From positions 1-48,691 of the forward strand of contig NCHM01000006.1 of assembly GCA_002257205.1 (NCBI GenBank): DNA of 48,691 bases, read 5' to 3'. Each line of letters opens with the position of its first letter. The stretch's first letter is position 1. Origin of the DNA: Rhizobiales bacterium 24-66-13. GTDB lineage: Bacteria > Pseudomonadota > Alphaproteobacteria > Rhizobiales > Xanthobacteraceae. Positions 17,786-26,900 of this stretch are shown here, piece after piece. Position numbers and translations under genes: made by a program. The notes under the pieces were generated by a model. It saw nothing but the letters and a program-made list of their open reading frames with translations. It did not search any database and was not told where the DNA came from.

Positions 17786-18829
17786 ATGCAAGTCACGCGC
17801 CGTCAGGCAATCACCATTACCGGGGCCGTAATGGCCAATATTCTCAACATTCCTAGTCTGGCGATGGCACAGGCCAGGCAGAAGGTCATCCTTGGCCAGC
17901 CCAGCGAGGGGTTCATCTACCTCCCGATCTACGTGGCGCGCACCCGCGGTTTCTTCGAAAAAGAGGGGCTGGATGCGGAGGTGATCACCTTCTCGAAGGG
18001 GGGAGCCGAGGCGATGGCGGCGGTGTTGGCCGGCCAGTCGGACATCTATGTCGGCAGCCCGACGGTTCAATTGAGGGCGCAGGAGAAGGGGCAGCCCGTC
18101 AAATCATTCGCCGCGGTCCAAACCCAATTCGGATCGGACCTTGTGCTTTCGGCGGACGCAGTGAAGAAGATCGATCTGGCCAATCTGAAGGACCCCAAGG
18201 CCAAGGCGGCGGCCTTGAAAGGGCTCACCATCGCCGTGGCCGGACCGGGCAGCTTGACGGACCTGATGGTCCGCCACATCGCCTTGTACGGCGGATTGAA
18301 CCCCGACCGCGACATGACCATCACGCCGATCGGCGGCGGGGGCAACATGCTGGCCGCCTTCGGTCAAAAGCGCATCGACGGGTACGCGCTGTCCGCGCCG
18401 ACATCGACGACAGGCATCGAGCGTTTCGGCGGCGCGATGCTGTTTAATTTTGCGAAGGGTGAATATCCCCCGTTCGCGGATTTTCTTTTCTACACCTTGA
18501 TCGCGCGAAATGACTGGATCGTCGGAAAGCCCGAGATCGCGCAAAAAGTGGTCCGCGCGGTGTGGAGAGGCCTCCTGTTCATGAAGTCGAATCCGGACGA
18601 AGCGCGGGAGGCGGTGCGGCCGTTCTTTACGCAGGTTCCGAAGGCGGAGTTCGACCTGGCCTGGAATCTGAGCCTTCCCGCGTTCAGCGACAGCCCCAGA
18701 ATCTCCGAAGCCGGCATGATGAAGAATTACAGTTTCCTGCAAGAAGGTGAGCGAAAGTCCGTGGGCGTACCGATCGGGGACTCCTATACGAACGCCGTCG
18801 TCGATGCCGTTGCGCCTTCTCTGAAATGA
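17786..18829 (+). CDS. Substrate-binding protein, SsuA/NMT1-like (second system)
   Basis: A 347-aa secreted binding protein. The N-terminus MQVTRRQAITITGAV with a following hydrophobic run is a twin-arginine type signal, with likely cleavage near AMAQA at residues 27-31. The mature part begins KVILGQPSEGFIYLPIYVAR, then FFEKEGLDAEVITF and SDIYVGSP, a pattern of nitrate/sulfonate/thiamine-precursor binding proteins. CGGAGACC precedes the ATG. Its stop overlaps the start of the PhzF gene by 4 bases, so transport and the PhzF enzyme are translationally coupled. Confidence 0.87.
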   Translation: MQVTRRQAITITGAVMANILNIPSLAMAQARQKVILGQPSEGFIYLPIYVARTRGFFEKEGLDAEVITFSKGGAEAMAAVLAGQSDIYVGSPTVQLRAQEKGQPVKSFAAVQTQFGSDLVLSADAVKKIDLANLKDPKAKAAALKGLTIAVAGPGSLTDLMVRHIALYGGLNPDRDMTITPIGGGGNMLAAFGQKRIDGYALSAPTSTTGIERFGGAMLFNFAKGEYPPFADFLFYTLIARNDWIVGKPEIAQKVVRAVWRGLLFMKSNPDEAREAVRPFFTQVPKAEFDLAWNLSLPAFSDSPRISEAGMMKNYSFLQEGERKSVGVPIGDSYTNAVVDAVAPSLK

Positions 18830-19791
18830 GTAGCCTTATGACCGAAATCGAGCTTGTTAAAGTTTTCACGCATATGGGGCGCGGTGGCAATCCTTGTCCG
18901 ATCGCGGTCGATGCGACGGGTCTTTCGGACGAACATATGCGTTCAGTGGCCCAGCACTTCGGGCATGAGTCGGGTTTCGTCCTGCCATCTCCGAATATCG
19001 ACGCCAACTATACCTTCCGGTTCTGGGTCCCACGTCACGAGATGGAAATGTGCGGCCACGCGACCATCGGCGCCCTTTGGGTCCTGGCGACCAAGGGCGG
19101 CTTGGTCGCTGACGAGGTGCGCATTGAGACGCTCAGCGGGCCCGTGACAGGTTATGTTGATCGTCGAAACCCCGAGGATCCCTCGGTCGAGATCACCCAG
19201 CCGGTCGGCGAGGTCGTCGATTTGACGCCGAGCGAAGAAGAGGACGTCCTGTCGGCGCTCCACATATCGCGCGCCCATCTGCTCGATCTTCCACTCCAGA
19301 ACGCCGTCACGTCGCGCGTGAAGACGCTGATCCCGATGAAGGATATCCGGCACCTCAATGAACTGGTGACCGATATGAAGCGAACCGAGCAGTGCTGTGA
19401 GCGGATAGGATCGACGGGCCTCTATCCCTATGCCATCGAGCATCAGGGCCAGAGGCGTTTCGAGGCGAGGCAGTTTCCCAAATCCTCGGGCTACCCGGAG
19501 GATGCCGCGACTGGCATTGCCGCCGCGGCGCTCGCTTTTGGATTGCTCAAGAACGGGCTCATCGAACCCACCAGCACGCGGATTACCATCTTCCAAGGGC
19601 GTGCCATGGATTCCCTTTCGGAGATACGAGTGCGCCTCGGCTTCGCCGATGGCAGGCCGCTGGGCTGCCTGCTTGGCGGCCGCGTAACGCTCGTGGAGTC
19701 GCATGAGTTGAGGCTTGCCGATCATCAAGCAGACGCTGCGCTGAAGCGACAGCCTCGGGCAACGTCGTCAGCGAGTTCTGAACGGCGGTGA
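18826..19791 (+). CDS. PhzF-family isomerase/epimerase with a chimeric C-terminus
   Basis: A 321-aa member of the PhzF (diaminopimelate-epimerase fold) family. The start overlaps the preceding stop as ATGA; an ATG at 18838 is an alternative. The catalytic glutamate is E48 in FGHESGFV (PhzF Glu45 equivalent). The first-domain motif EMEMCGHATIGALWVL is at 73-88 and the second-domain motif PEDAATGIAAAALA near residue 225. Homology ends around GGRVTLVESHELRL at about 19715. The last 25 or so residues are translated from the antisense strand of an alpha/beta-hydrolase fragment, so the original stop has been lost. The core is complete and may still fold. Confidence 0.82.
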   Translation: MSSLMTEIELVKVFTHMGRGGNPCPIAVDATGLSDEHMRSVAQHFGHESGFVLPSPNIDANYTFRFWVPRHEMEMCGHATIGALWVLATKGGLVADEVRIETLSGPVTGYVDRRNPEDPSVEITQPVGEVVDLTPSEEEDVLSALHISRAHLLDLPLQNAVTSRVKTLIPMKDIRHLNELVTDMKRTEQCCERIGSTGLYPYAIEHQGQRRFEARQFPKSSGYPEDAATGIAAAALAFGLLKNGLIEPTSTRITIFQGRAMDSLSEIRVRLGFADGRPLGCLLGGRVTLVESHELRLADHQADAALKRQPRATSSASSERR

Positions 19792-19909
19792 CATTGAGAC
19801 CCCTCGGCTGAAGACGCGCGATCACCTCGGACCAGCACGAGGCGCCCGCAAACAGCCCATGCCCCACGACGAAGTTGCGTGCCCTGGTCGGCGCGGGAAC
19901 AGCGGCCAA
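19715..19909 (-). pseudogene. N-terminal fragment of an alpha/beta-hydrolase
   Basis: Read on the minus strand, this gives ARNFVVGHGLFAGASCW, then VIARLQPRGLNVTAVQN, SLTTLPEAVASAQRLLDDRQ. That is the first 60 residues of small alpha/beta-hydrolases, with the HG oxyanion motif. Homology stops abruptly at about 19715, where the PhzF gene begins from the other side. The nucleophile elbow, the acid and the histidine are absent, so this is a relic. Confidence 0.65.
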
Positions 19910-19910
19910 C

Positions 19911-20463
19911 TGTCAGTTGCTCGAACGGCGCGAGGAATGGACCGGGGCGTCGCCGCAGTCACATCACCGAGTTGCGCAAGCGCCAGGTGGAAGCCGAGGC
20001 GAAGCTGAAGCGACTTTATGGGGCGCTCGAAAACCGTCTCGTGAACATGGCTGACCCTTCGCTGAAGGATCGGATCACGGAACTGACGGCGATTCGCGAT
20101 CAATCCCAGGCCGATGCTGAGCGGGCGGCGGCCGCAGTCGAGCGGCTTGGGCCGGAGATCACGCCGGAGCGCTTGCGGCGGTTCGCACTCGCCGCGCGGC
20201 GCAAGCTCAAGAAGGAAGATGGAACATATCGAAGGGACCACCTCTGGGCTCTTGCGCAGCGGGTGGGGGTGGTCAGCCAGAGCGAGATTCGCTTGATTGG
20301 CTCGAAAACCGAGCTGCTGCGATCACTTGCCGCCGCTGCAAGCGTAGAATTGGCGGCTGCTGGAGTGCCCAGTTTTGTTCGGAAGTGGCGCACCCGAAGG
20401 GATTCGAACCCCTGGCCTCTGCCTTCGGAGCAATTTAGCCTGCCTATCCTAAATGCACGATAG
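19911..20463 (+). pseudogene. C-terminal remnant of a serine recombinase, frameshifted
   Basis: The frame carries HITELRKRQVEAEAKLKRLY, LKDRITELTAIRDQ, TYRRDHLWALAQRVGV and a tail GVPSFVRKW. This is the coiled-coil and C-terminal region of large resolvase-type recombinases common in alphaproteobacterial elements. The catalytic N-terminal domain is missing. Upstream the homology continues in another frame (LLERREEWTG), so a G-run at 19944-19947 has probably gained a base. The tail runs into the tRNA-Arg fragment as RRDSNPW, which shows that the old recombinase gene abutted the same tRNA site. It is inactive. Confidence 0.7.
20386..20430 (-). other. Attachment site: 3' fragment of tRNA-Arg(CCG)
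   Basis: On the minus strand this is the part of a tRNA from the anticodon loop CTCCGAA (anticodon CCG) to the acceptor end. It includes the T-arm AGGGG-TTCGAAT-CCCTT, the 3' acceptor strand CGGGTGC, G and CCA. The 5' half is absent: the bases beyond the loop cannot form the anticodon stem. A 3' tRNA piece next to an integrase gene is the usual mark of tRNA-targeted integration. The intact tRNA should lie at the far right end of the element, outside the window. Confidence 0.75.
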
Positions 20464-20557
20464 GGCACGCTACAATGCGATATGTTACTGAAGTCGCTAG
20501 ACAATTCGGATTTCCGCGCCGAACTGTCTATCCAGAAATTCGCTCCGATATCCATCC

Positions 20558-20590
20558 GGTTGCTTCCGTGGTGCTTCCGCGGAAGCAACC
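20558..20590. promoter_or_regulatory. 11-bp inverted repeat upstream of the integrase
   Basis: GGTTGCTTCCG at 20558-20568 and CGGAAGCAACC at 20580-20590 are exact complements around an 11-base loop that itself repeats TGCTTCCG. A smaller repeat, CCTATC/GATAGG, lies at 20443-20464. Being between the att site and the integrase start, they may be integrase or excisionase arm sites or control int expression. Confidence 0.45.
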
Positions 20591-20614
20591 CCGCACTAGC
20601 GAGGGGAACGCCTC

Positions 20615-21976
20615 ATGGCAAAGCTGACCAAGCGGATCGTGGATGCTGCCGATGTCCGCGAGAAGGACTATTTCATCTGGGACGACGAACTGCCCGGCTT
20701 CGGCCTCCGCGTGTTCGCTTCCGGCAAACGCAGCTACCTCATTCAATATCGCGCTGCTGGACGCACGCGACGCTACACCATCGGCCTGCATGGCGTGTGG
20801 ACGCCAGAGACAGCCCGGCAAGAAGCGAAGGTCCAACTGGGTCGCGTCGCGCGCGGAGACAACCCTTCCGAGGAACGTCAGCTCGATCACAAGGCCATCA
20901 CGGTCAAGGAGCTTTGCGCTCTCTATACCGCCGACCTGAACGCTGGCCTCATCCTGGGTAAGGGCGGGAGATCGAAAAAGCCGACCACCATCGTCACCGA
21001 CACTGGCCGTATCGAGCGACACATCATCCCGCTGATCGGCGCACGCCGCGTCAAGGATCTCACCAAGGCCGACATCAACAAAGTCTTGAAGGACATCATG
21101 GCCGGCAAGACGCGCGTCGCCGTCAAGACGAAGAAGCTGCGAGGAAAGGCCATTGTTCGTGGTGGCGCGGGCACGGCCACGCGCACCGTCGGCCTATTGG
21201 GCGGAATCCTCACCTACGCTGTCGATGCTGGGATCATCGAGGTCAATCCGGCGCACGGCATCAAGAAGCCCAAGGACAATGTTCGGAATCGTCGGCTGAC
21301 CGAGGCGGAGTATCGCACCCTCGGGCAAATGCTTCGCGATGCCGCGGCGAACGAAAAATACGCCATGACCGTGGACATCATCCGGCAGATCGCGCTCACC
21401 GGCTGCCGCCGCTCGGAAATGATCTCGCTAATGTGGATCGAGGCTGACACCGACGCGAGTTGCATGCGCCTGGTGGACAGCAAGGAAGGTGAGTCCATTC
21501 GTCCAATCGGATTGCCCGTCGTCGAGTATCTGGAGGAACGGCGCAAGACCGCAGCGGGCACCTATGTCTTCCCAGGTCAGGGCGAGGACAATGCGTTCGG
21601 CAGCTTCCCGAACCATTGGGAACAGATTTTCAACGACAGCCCGCTCGCCGGCGTCACGCCGCACGTCCTGCGTCACAGCTTTGCCAGCATCGCCAACGAT
21701 CTCGGTTTCACCGAGGTGACGATCGCGGCGCTCGTCGGCCATTCCAAGGGCTCGGTGACGAGCAAATACATTCACACGCTCGACACTGCGCTCATCATGG
21801 CGGCCGACACGATCTCGGGCTACATCAACGGGCTGCTTGAGGGCATCGAATTCAAGCAGACGGCCTACGCGCTGGATCGCGATTCCCGGCGCGCTGCACT
21901 CGATCTCTTCCTGAGCAAAGCGGTGGGAGAGCCGGCGAACGAAGCGGAGGACGAGGAGCGTCGTCTGGCTGCCTGA
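20615..21976 (+). CDS. Tyrosine integrase (site-specific recombinase)
   Basis: A 453-aa phage/ICE-type integrase with the N-terminal arm-binding domain of the DUF4102 kind (IVDAADVREKDYFIWDDELP). The C-terminal catalytic domain has the conserved residues in order: R265 in TGCRRSE, H350 and R353 in HVLRHSF, the histidine of LVGHSKG and the nucleophile Y385 in SKYIHTL. GAGGGGAACG precedes the ATG. It lies about 185 bases from the tRNA-Arg fragment, so it most likely recombines there to insert and excise the element. An RdfS-like excisionase is encoded about 25 kb away at the other end of the visible backbone. Confidence 0.93.
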   Translation: MAKLTKRIVDAADVREKDYFIWDDELPGFGLRVFASGKRSYLIQYRAAGRTRRYTIGLHGVWTPETARQEAKVQLGRVARGDNPSEERQLDHKAITVKELCALYTADLNAGLILGKGGRSKKPTTIVTDTGRIERHIIPLIGARRVKDLTKADINKVLKDIMAGKTRVAVKTKKLRGKAIVRGGAGTATRTVGLLGGILTYAVDAGIIEVNPAHGIKKPKDNVRNRRLTEAEYRTLGQMLRDAAANEKYAMTVDIIRQIALTGCRRSEMISLMWIEADTDASCMRLVDSKEGESIRPIGLPVVEYLEERRKTAAGTYVFPGQGEDNAFGSFPNHWEQIFNDSPLAGVTPHVLRHSFASIANDLGFTEVTIAALVGHSKGSVTSKYIHTLDTALIMAADTISGYINGLLEGIEFKQTAYALDRDSRRAALDLFLSKAVGEPANEAEDEERRLAA

Positions 21977-22002
21977 GATCTCTGTGCGGAGCGCCATTAG
22001 GA

Positions 22003-23142
22003 CTAGGAGAACATCCGATCCGCGAAGTCCGCCGGGATATGCGGAACACCCAGCGCTTCGAGCAGGCGGGTGCTCATCACCAGGTTGATGCCAGTCGCTT
22101 GCATCGGGTTGCCGGCGTCGATCATCCGGTGGAAGACCTCGCGGAGCGGCTTTTCGATGCGCCCCTTCCGCGCCTTGCCGTCCCGCGCGAAACGCATCGC
22201 GCAGCCCGCAAGGATGTCGGCTGCCTGGAGGCAGGGTTCGATCTTCCCTGTCGCAAAGATGAGATCGCCACGCCCTCGCAAACGATAGTCGGCGAACGGA
22301 ACGATCGGCAGAGCCGCCTCAGCCGCGAGTTGCTCCATGAGCGTCTTGGAGTCCTCGAGTACCTTTGCGTACTGCATCTGCCCGTCGTGAACGAGTTGGG
22401 CGCCGTCGAGGCTCGCAGGGCGGGACTGGTTGAGACGAGCGTAGATGTTCGTGAGGCACTGGAGGTTGGGCAGCATCCAAACCTTCTTCCCGGTGGCTGA
22501 CTCATCAGCGATTGGCAGAAATTCCTCGGCCTTCGCCGACGATTTCCGCACGCGGTCCCGCGCGAACATCGTCAGCATCTGTGCGGTTCGGGCGATCTCG
22601 GCGTCGGAGCGATCCAGCCAGTCCCAGAGCAGATCGATGACGGCCGCCACGGATGTCACCGAGAGTGTCTCGCAGGCGTTAATATAGGCCAGCAGCACCG
22701 CGTCGGAATCCTCGTCCGAGAGGAACTCGGCGATCATATTGCGGCTCGCCATGTCGACATCATCGAGTCCGTAGGAGCCGCAAAGCAGGTGGTTAACGAT
22801 GTGGATCGCGACGAAGAACCGCTTGTCCACCAGCTTCACGAAGAGCGGCCATCGATGCCGGCCAAGGAAGGTGATCAGCTCACCCGCGATTGGCGTCAGC
22901 TTCTTTCCCAACTTGGTCGATTTCAGCTCGCCTTCACCGCAGGCGTAATGCACACGCAGCCGATCCAGCTCCGCGGCCAACAGCGCAGCATCCGCAGCGC
23001 CGACACAGGCCAGCGCGAAGAATGGTTGCCCAGCGAAATCGGGCGCTTTCGCCGAGGCTAGATCGCCGCTATGGCCGCTTTCGTCGAGGAAATAGCGGTC
23101 TACAGCAACGCTCGATGATGGGTGTTTGCTGTCGTCGGTCAT
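22003..23142 (-). CDS. DUF3800 protein (predicted RNase H-like fold)
   Basis: About 379 aa from the ATG ending at 23142. Longer in-frame starts at 23265 and 23295 would overlap the upstream gene and add a low-complexity N-terminus, so the start is uncertain. The family mark DRYFLDESGHSG (D20, E21) sits at the front, and the matching C-terminal motif is CLQAADILAGCAMRF. Acidic residues in these two motifs form the presumed metal site of this family, which is found often in defence islands and mobile elements but has no settled function. It is the last gene of the six-gene defence operon, downstream of the CoiA-like gene, and may serve as a nuclease or nucleic-acid-binding partner. Confidence 0.78.
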   Translation of the reverse strand: MTDDSKHPSSSVAVDRYFLDESGHSGDLASAKAPDFAGQPFFALACVGAADAALLAAELDRLRVHYACGEGELKSTKLGKKLTPIAGELITFLGRHRWPLFVKLVDKRFFVAIHIVNHLLCGSYGLDDVDMASRNMIAEFLSDEDSDAVLLAYINACETLSVTSVAAVIDLLWDWLDRSDAEIARTAQMLTMFARDRVRKSSAKAEEFLPIADESATGKKVWMLPNLQCLTNIYARLNQSRPASLDGAQLVHDGQMQYAKVLEDSKTLMEQLAAEAALPIVPFADYRLRGRGDLIFATGKIEPCLQAADILAGCAMRFARDGKARKGRIEKPLREVFHRMIDAGNPMQATGINLVMSTRLLEALGVPHIPADFADRMFS

Positions 23143-23251
23143 CGGCCGTGACACTGCTTGAAGTTCCGGTCTGACTGGCACTGACACCGCTGGTTTCGAC
23201 CGACCTTGGTTCGACTTCGTGGGGGCCGCGCCGCTCGATACGAGTAGTTCG

Positions 23252-23953
23252 TCAAGCAGCACCATCCTCCCAGCGGACGGCCCGCAAAAACTCATCGCGT
23301 GTCAGAGCGCAAAGGGCGAACTCGCCACGCTTCAATGGACTGCCGAGGCGGGCGGCCACGCCAGGACCGGCGAGGTAGAAGATGTATGGACCGGCATGGA
23401 AGAAGACGTGGGCAGCAGCGCGCTTCCATTTCTCAATGAACTGCTTGTTCGGTCCCATCCACCGCATGATCGCGAATTCCTTGCCGTCGAGATTGACGAC
23501 ACGCGATTTGAAATCGAGCGACATGCCGAAATAGGTTCCCAGGAACGAGCTTTCGCTATGGATGTGGACCAGCCAGAACATCCGATGCCCGCGGCGATAA
23601 AAAGCTTCCCGCGCGTTGCGCTCGTCCTCGCTGATTGAGGAGTGCTGCAGCTCCAGCACCGTCGCCCTGGGGGTGCCGCTACCGACCAGAACATCGGCGC
23701 GATGCAATTCTCCGGTCGCCGGATCGCGCAAAGCGATCTCACGGCACGCCATGTCGAAAAGTTCTTTCCAGCCGAGGTGCCAAGGCCCCTCGGGCTCGCT
23801 CCAAGGATCGCAGTCACCCGCCTTGTGCCGCCAATGGGGCGTGTTCTCGACAGGCATGACAGCGGTGAGCAAGCCGCCGCAGTCGCGGCAGGTCGTGCGC
23901 TCTCCCTTCGCGAAGGGCGCGCGCTTCTGGTCGTCGACCCAGGCATAGAGCAT
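23252..23953 (-). CDS. CoiA-like nuclease-fold protein
   Basis: A 233-aa protein. The N-terminus has a probable zinc site (C22 and C25 in TCRDCGG, then H43 and C48 in HWRHKAGDC). A restriction-endonuclease-like core follows, with D87 in HRADVLVG, E101 and Q103 in VLELQHSSIS and the basic stretch ERNAREAFY. This D...ExQ pattern is that of the competence protein CoiA family. AAGGAAG precedes the ATG at 8 bases. The gene begins 15 bases after the helicase stop and shares its transcript. A nuclease next to a Hachiman-type pair suggests an added effector, but this is inference. Confidence 0.75.
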   Translation of the reverse strand: MLYAWVDDQKRAPFAKGERTTCRDCGGLLTAVMPVENTPHWRHKAGDCDPWSEPEGPWHLGWKELFDMACREIALRDPATGELHRADVLVGSGTPRATVLELQHSSISEDERNAREAFYRRGHRMFWLVHIHSESSFLGTYFGMSLDFKSRVVNLDGKEFAIMRWMGPNKQFIEKWKRAAAHVFFHAGPYIFYLAGPGVAARLGSPLKRGEFALCALTRDEFLRAVRWEDGAA

Positions 23954-23968
23954 AGCTACGGCTTCCTT

Positions 23969-26900
23969 TTACGCATCGGCTGTCGGCCAGCGCAGTTTCC
24001 CGCGGCCGACACGCAAGGCCTCCACCAGCCTGGTGCCGCCGGGCAATCGGCCTGAAAAGAGGCTGGGCTTGGGATCGACCGCTGGCTTCTTGAAAGCAGC
24101 GACCCGCTGATAGTCGGGCGTCGTCAGCCAGGTTCGCCCGTCGCCCTCGTCGGTGACGATCCGATAGAGGCCGGAAGGCGGGGCGGCCGCGACGTCGAGC
24201 AAGCGCTTGTAGTGTTCGACCGACCACTTCTGGATGCCGCCGCTGAGGGCTTCGGTTCGGAACCGTGCCCATAGCGCGGCGGTGTCGGGCGTCGGCCAGT
24301 CGCCGGCATCCGTGTAGGCTGTGATCTCGTCGGATTCGAGCCAGGCCCTCATCTCGGCGGGCGTGACGAAAACCGGCTTGGCATCCTCGATCGCCGCCAT
24401 GGCCGCGCGCCGTGACGGAAGGCCCGCGCGGATCAACATCGACATCATGAATTGCGGGACGCCGGTTTCGACCGCCGCCGCGGCGCCACCCGCCACCGTT
24501 TCCGGTGACCAGCCGAGGGACATGCGACGAGTGCGGACAGCTTCCAGCGCCCAGACCAGGCGATAGGTGAAGGCCTCTTCCACGGCCCGCATGTTCTGCG
24601 GTCCGATCTTGGCCACATCCTCGCCGGACACCCAACTGCGCAGAATAGCCTTCCAATTCGCCGGCAGCGCGTTCGCCTTGTCGGGGATGAAGGGCCGCAT
24701 GAACAGCAGGCGCTCGCCAAGACCGCCGAGCGCCTCGACAAGTGCGTCAACGTCGCCGCTCAACGCCGCATCGTCAGCCCGGTCCAGAAGTTCGGCCAGC
24801 TCGTCGGCCATGGCGTCGATGGTGAGTCCAGCCTCAAGCCCAACGCCCATGGCGAAATGTCCGCGCCGCGCCTGCGCCGTGGTGGTCCTCCAGATGAGAT
24901 CCGCACGCGCCTCGAACACCTTTTTGTGCAGCGGGGCGACATCCTCGTCTTCGCGGGCGATCTGGCGCGCCCAGAGCGATCCCTTGAGCGCTTCGTCCAA
25001 GAGCTTCGGCAGGTCGGCGCGATCGGAATCGAGTGCTTCGATCAGACCGAACACTGTCGCGTCGAGGCGTTCGACGATCTGCGACAGCGGCTCCTCGTCG
25101 ATGGTTTCTTCCTCGTCCTCGCCGCCGCCTTCATCATCATCGCCGTCAGCGTCGTACTCCGCGCCGGCCGCCAGGCGCTCGGCGACCGCGGCTTCCTCCT
25201 CGGGCGATCTCCAGGCTTCACGGGCGTTGGCCAGATATTCCCAGGCATCGTCGCGATCCAGGACACCTTCGCGGGACAGGCGCTCAAGGATCTCGGCGAC
25301 GATCTGGATGAGACCGCTCTTCAGCGTGCGGGCCTTGGCGGAAGCGACCAGCTTCCCCCATTCCTTCTTTCGCCAATCGACCTTATCGAACATGACATGG
25401 ACGATGAGGCCTTCGACGTCCACGAAGGCGCGCCCGGCGCGGCCGGCGACGTTCGCAAACTCCTCGCCTTTGATCTTCTCGGACGCCCGATATAGCGCCG
25501 GCACCAACAGGACGGCGGCGTTGAGGTTGAGACCCTGCGAGAGTGTCGGCGACGCGACGATGACCTTCAGGACACCCTCGGACAACAGGGCTTCCAGCTC
25601 ACGCAGGAACGGGCTCGGCAGCCGGCCGTGGTGGATGGCAACGCCGGCCTTCAGGCAGGCGACGGCGGGATGGTCTTCGCCCAACCATTCTTTGCCGACC
25701 TCCAGAGCGCGGGCGATGGAGGCCTCATCCTCCAACAGTGAGTCCAGATAGCCGCGCTTGCAGAGGTCCACGACCTGTTTGCCGTAGCTCTCGACCCAAT
25801 TCGCCTGGGTGGAGAAAATCAGCGTCCGCTTGCCCTGGCCCGCGAATTCCCATGCCGCGAACAGGGCGAGATGTGAGTTCTTGCGCGGATAGGGCTTCTT
25901 CTCTTTCCCCCGCGCAGGTTTCTGCACGACGAATTTGTCGAGGAACGGACCATCATCGTCGAGATCCAGTCGCAGCCGCGCGTCCTTGCCCCGCCAGGTG
26001 AGTGCGCCGAACCGCTGGCGCGTGGGGCGCCAGTCGGAGCGCACCGGCTCGCCCGGTTCGTCAGAGCGTATCCACGCGGTGAGATCATCGAGTTCGTCGC
26101 CGCTGGGCAGGATCGCGGACAGACAGACGATGCGGCGTTCGCCCGCGTCCGCACGTCGAAGCAAACGCTGCACCAGCGTCTCGTATCGGATCTCGCGTTC
26201 GCTCGGGCCGATCATGTGGCCTTCGTCGAGGACGATCAGGCCGACATCGTCGATCAGCGACGGGTCGCTTCTCAGCGCGAAGTCGAGTTTCTCGGGCGTC
26301 GCGATGATGATCTCGCGGGAGCGCAGCGCGTCTTCATCGCCAGCCGAAAGGCCGCTGGCGCCGTAGAGGGAGGAGACGCTGAAGCCGAGCGGCGCAAACG
26401 TCTTTCTGAACGATCGCTCGGTCTGGGCGGACAGCGCGCGCAGCGGCGTCACGATCAGCACCCGGCGCGCCGACGACAGGGTCATCAGCGCGGCGATCTC
26501 GGCCACGCGGGTCTTGCCGGCACTGGTCGGCAGGGCGACGACCAGATCGTCGGTGACGTCCGTGGAGCGCCGGGCCGCTTCGCGCTGCGATGGCCATAGC
26601 TCCACCTCGGACGTCTTGCGGGCGTAGAGCGACGAGATGAATAGACGGCGCAGGTCCGGGTATTTTTCCTCCGTTCCCTCCGGCGGCTCGGTGGGCAGGT
26701 TCTCGTGCAGCGAATGCTGCCAAAGGTCATCGATCAGGTGACGACAGAGATTCGAGATCCACCACAGCGGAACATTCTCGGCGTTGTCCGCCAGGCTGAC
26801 CGCGGTGCCGAGCAGCATCCGCGCGGTTTCGATCGGCTCGGGTTCGCCCGTCTCGAGCGCGAAGTCAAAATGCGCGAGAGCTCGGCAGATCGTCGTGTTG

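Noticed and set aside
20386-20430. A functional tRNA gene
   Set aside because: The D-arm, the 5' acceptor strand and the 5' side of the anticodon stem are absent, so only a 3' fragment is present.
20386-20463. The RRDSNPW... tail as a genuine protein end of the recombinase
   Set aside because: These residues come from reading the antisense of a tRNA T-arm and anticodon arm, a well-known annotation artefact; they were treated as att sequence.
24567-25751. A 394-codon plus-strand frame inside the helicase region
   Set aside because: The product is a serine/arginine/alanine-rich string without domains. It is the antisense shadow of the HamB-like gene.
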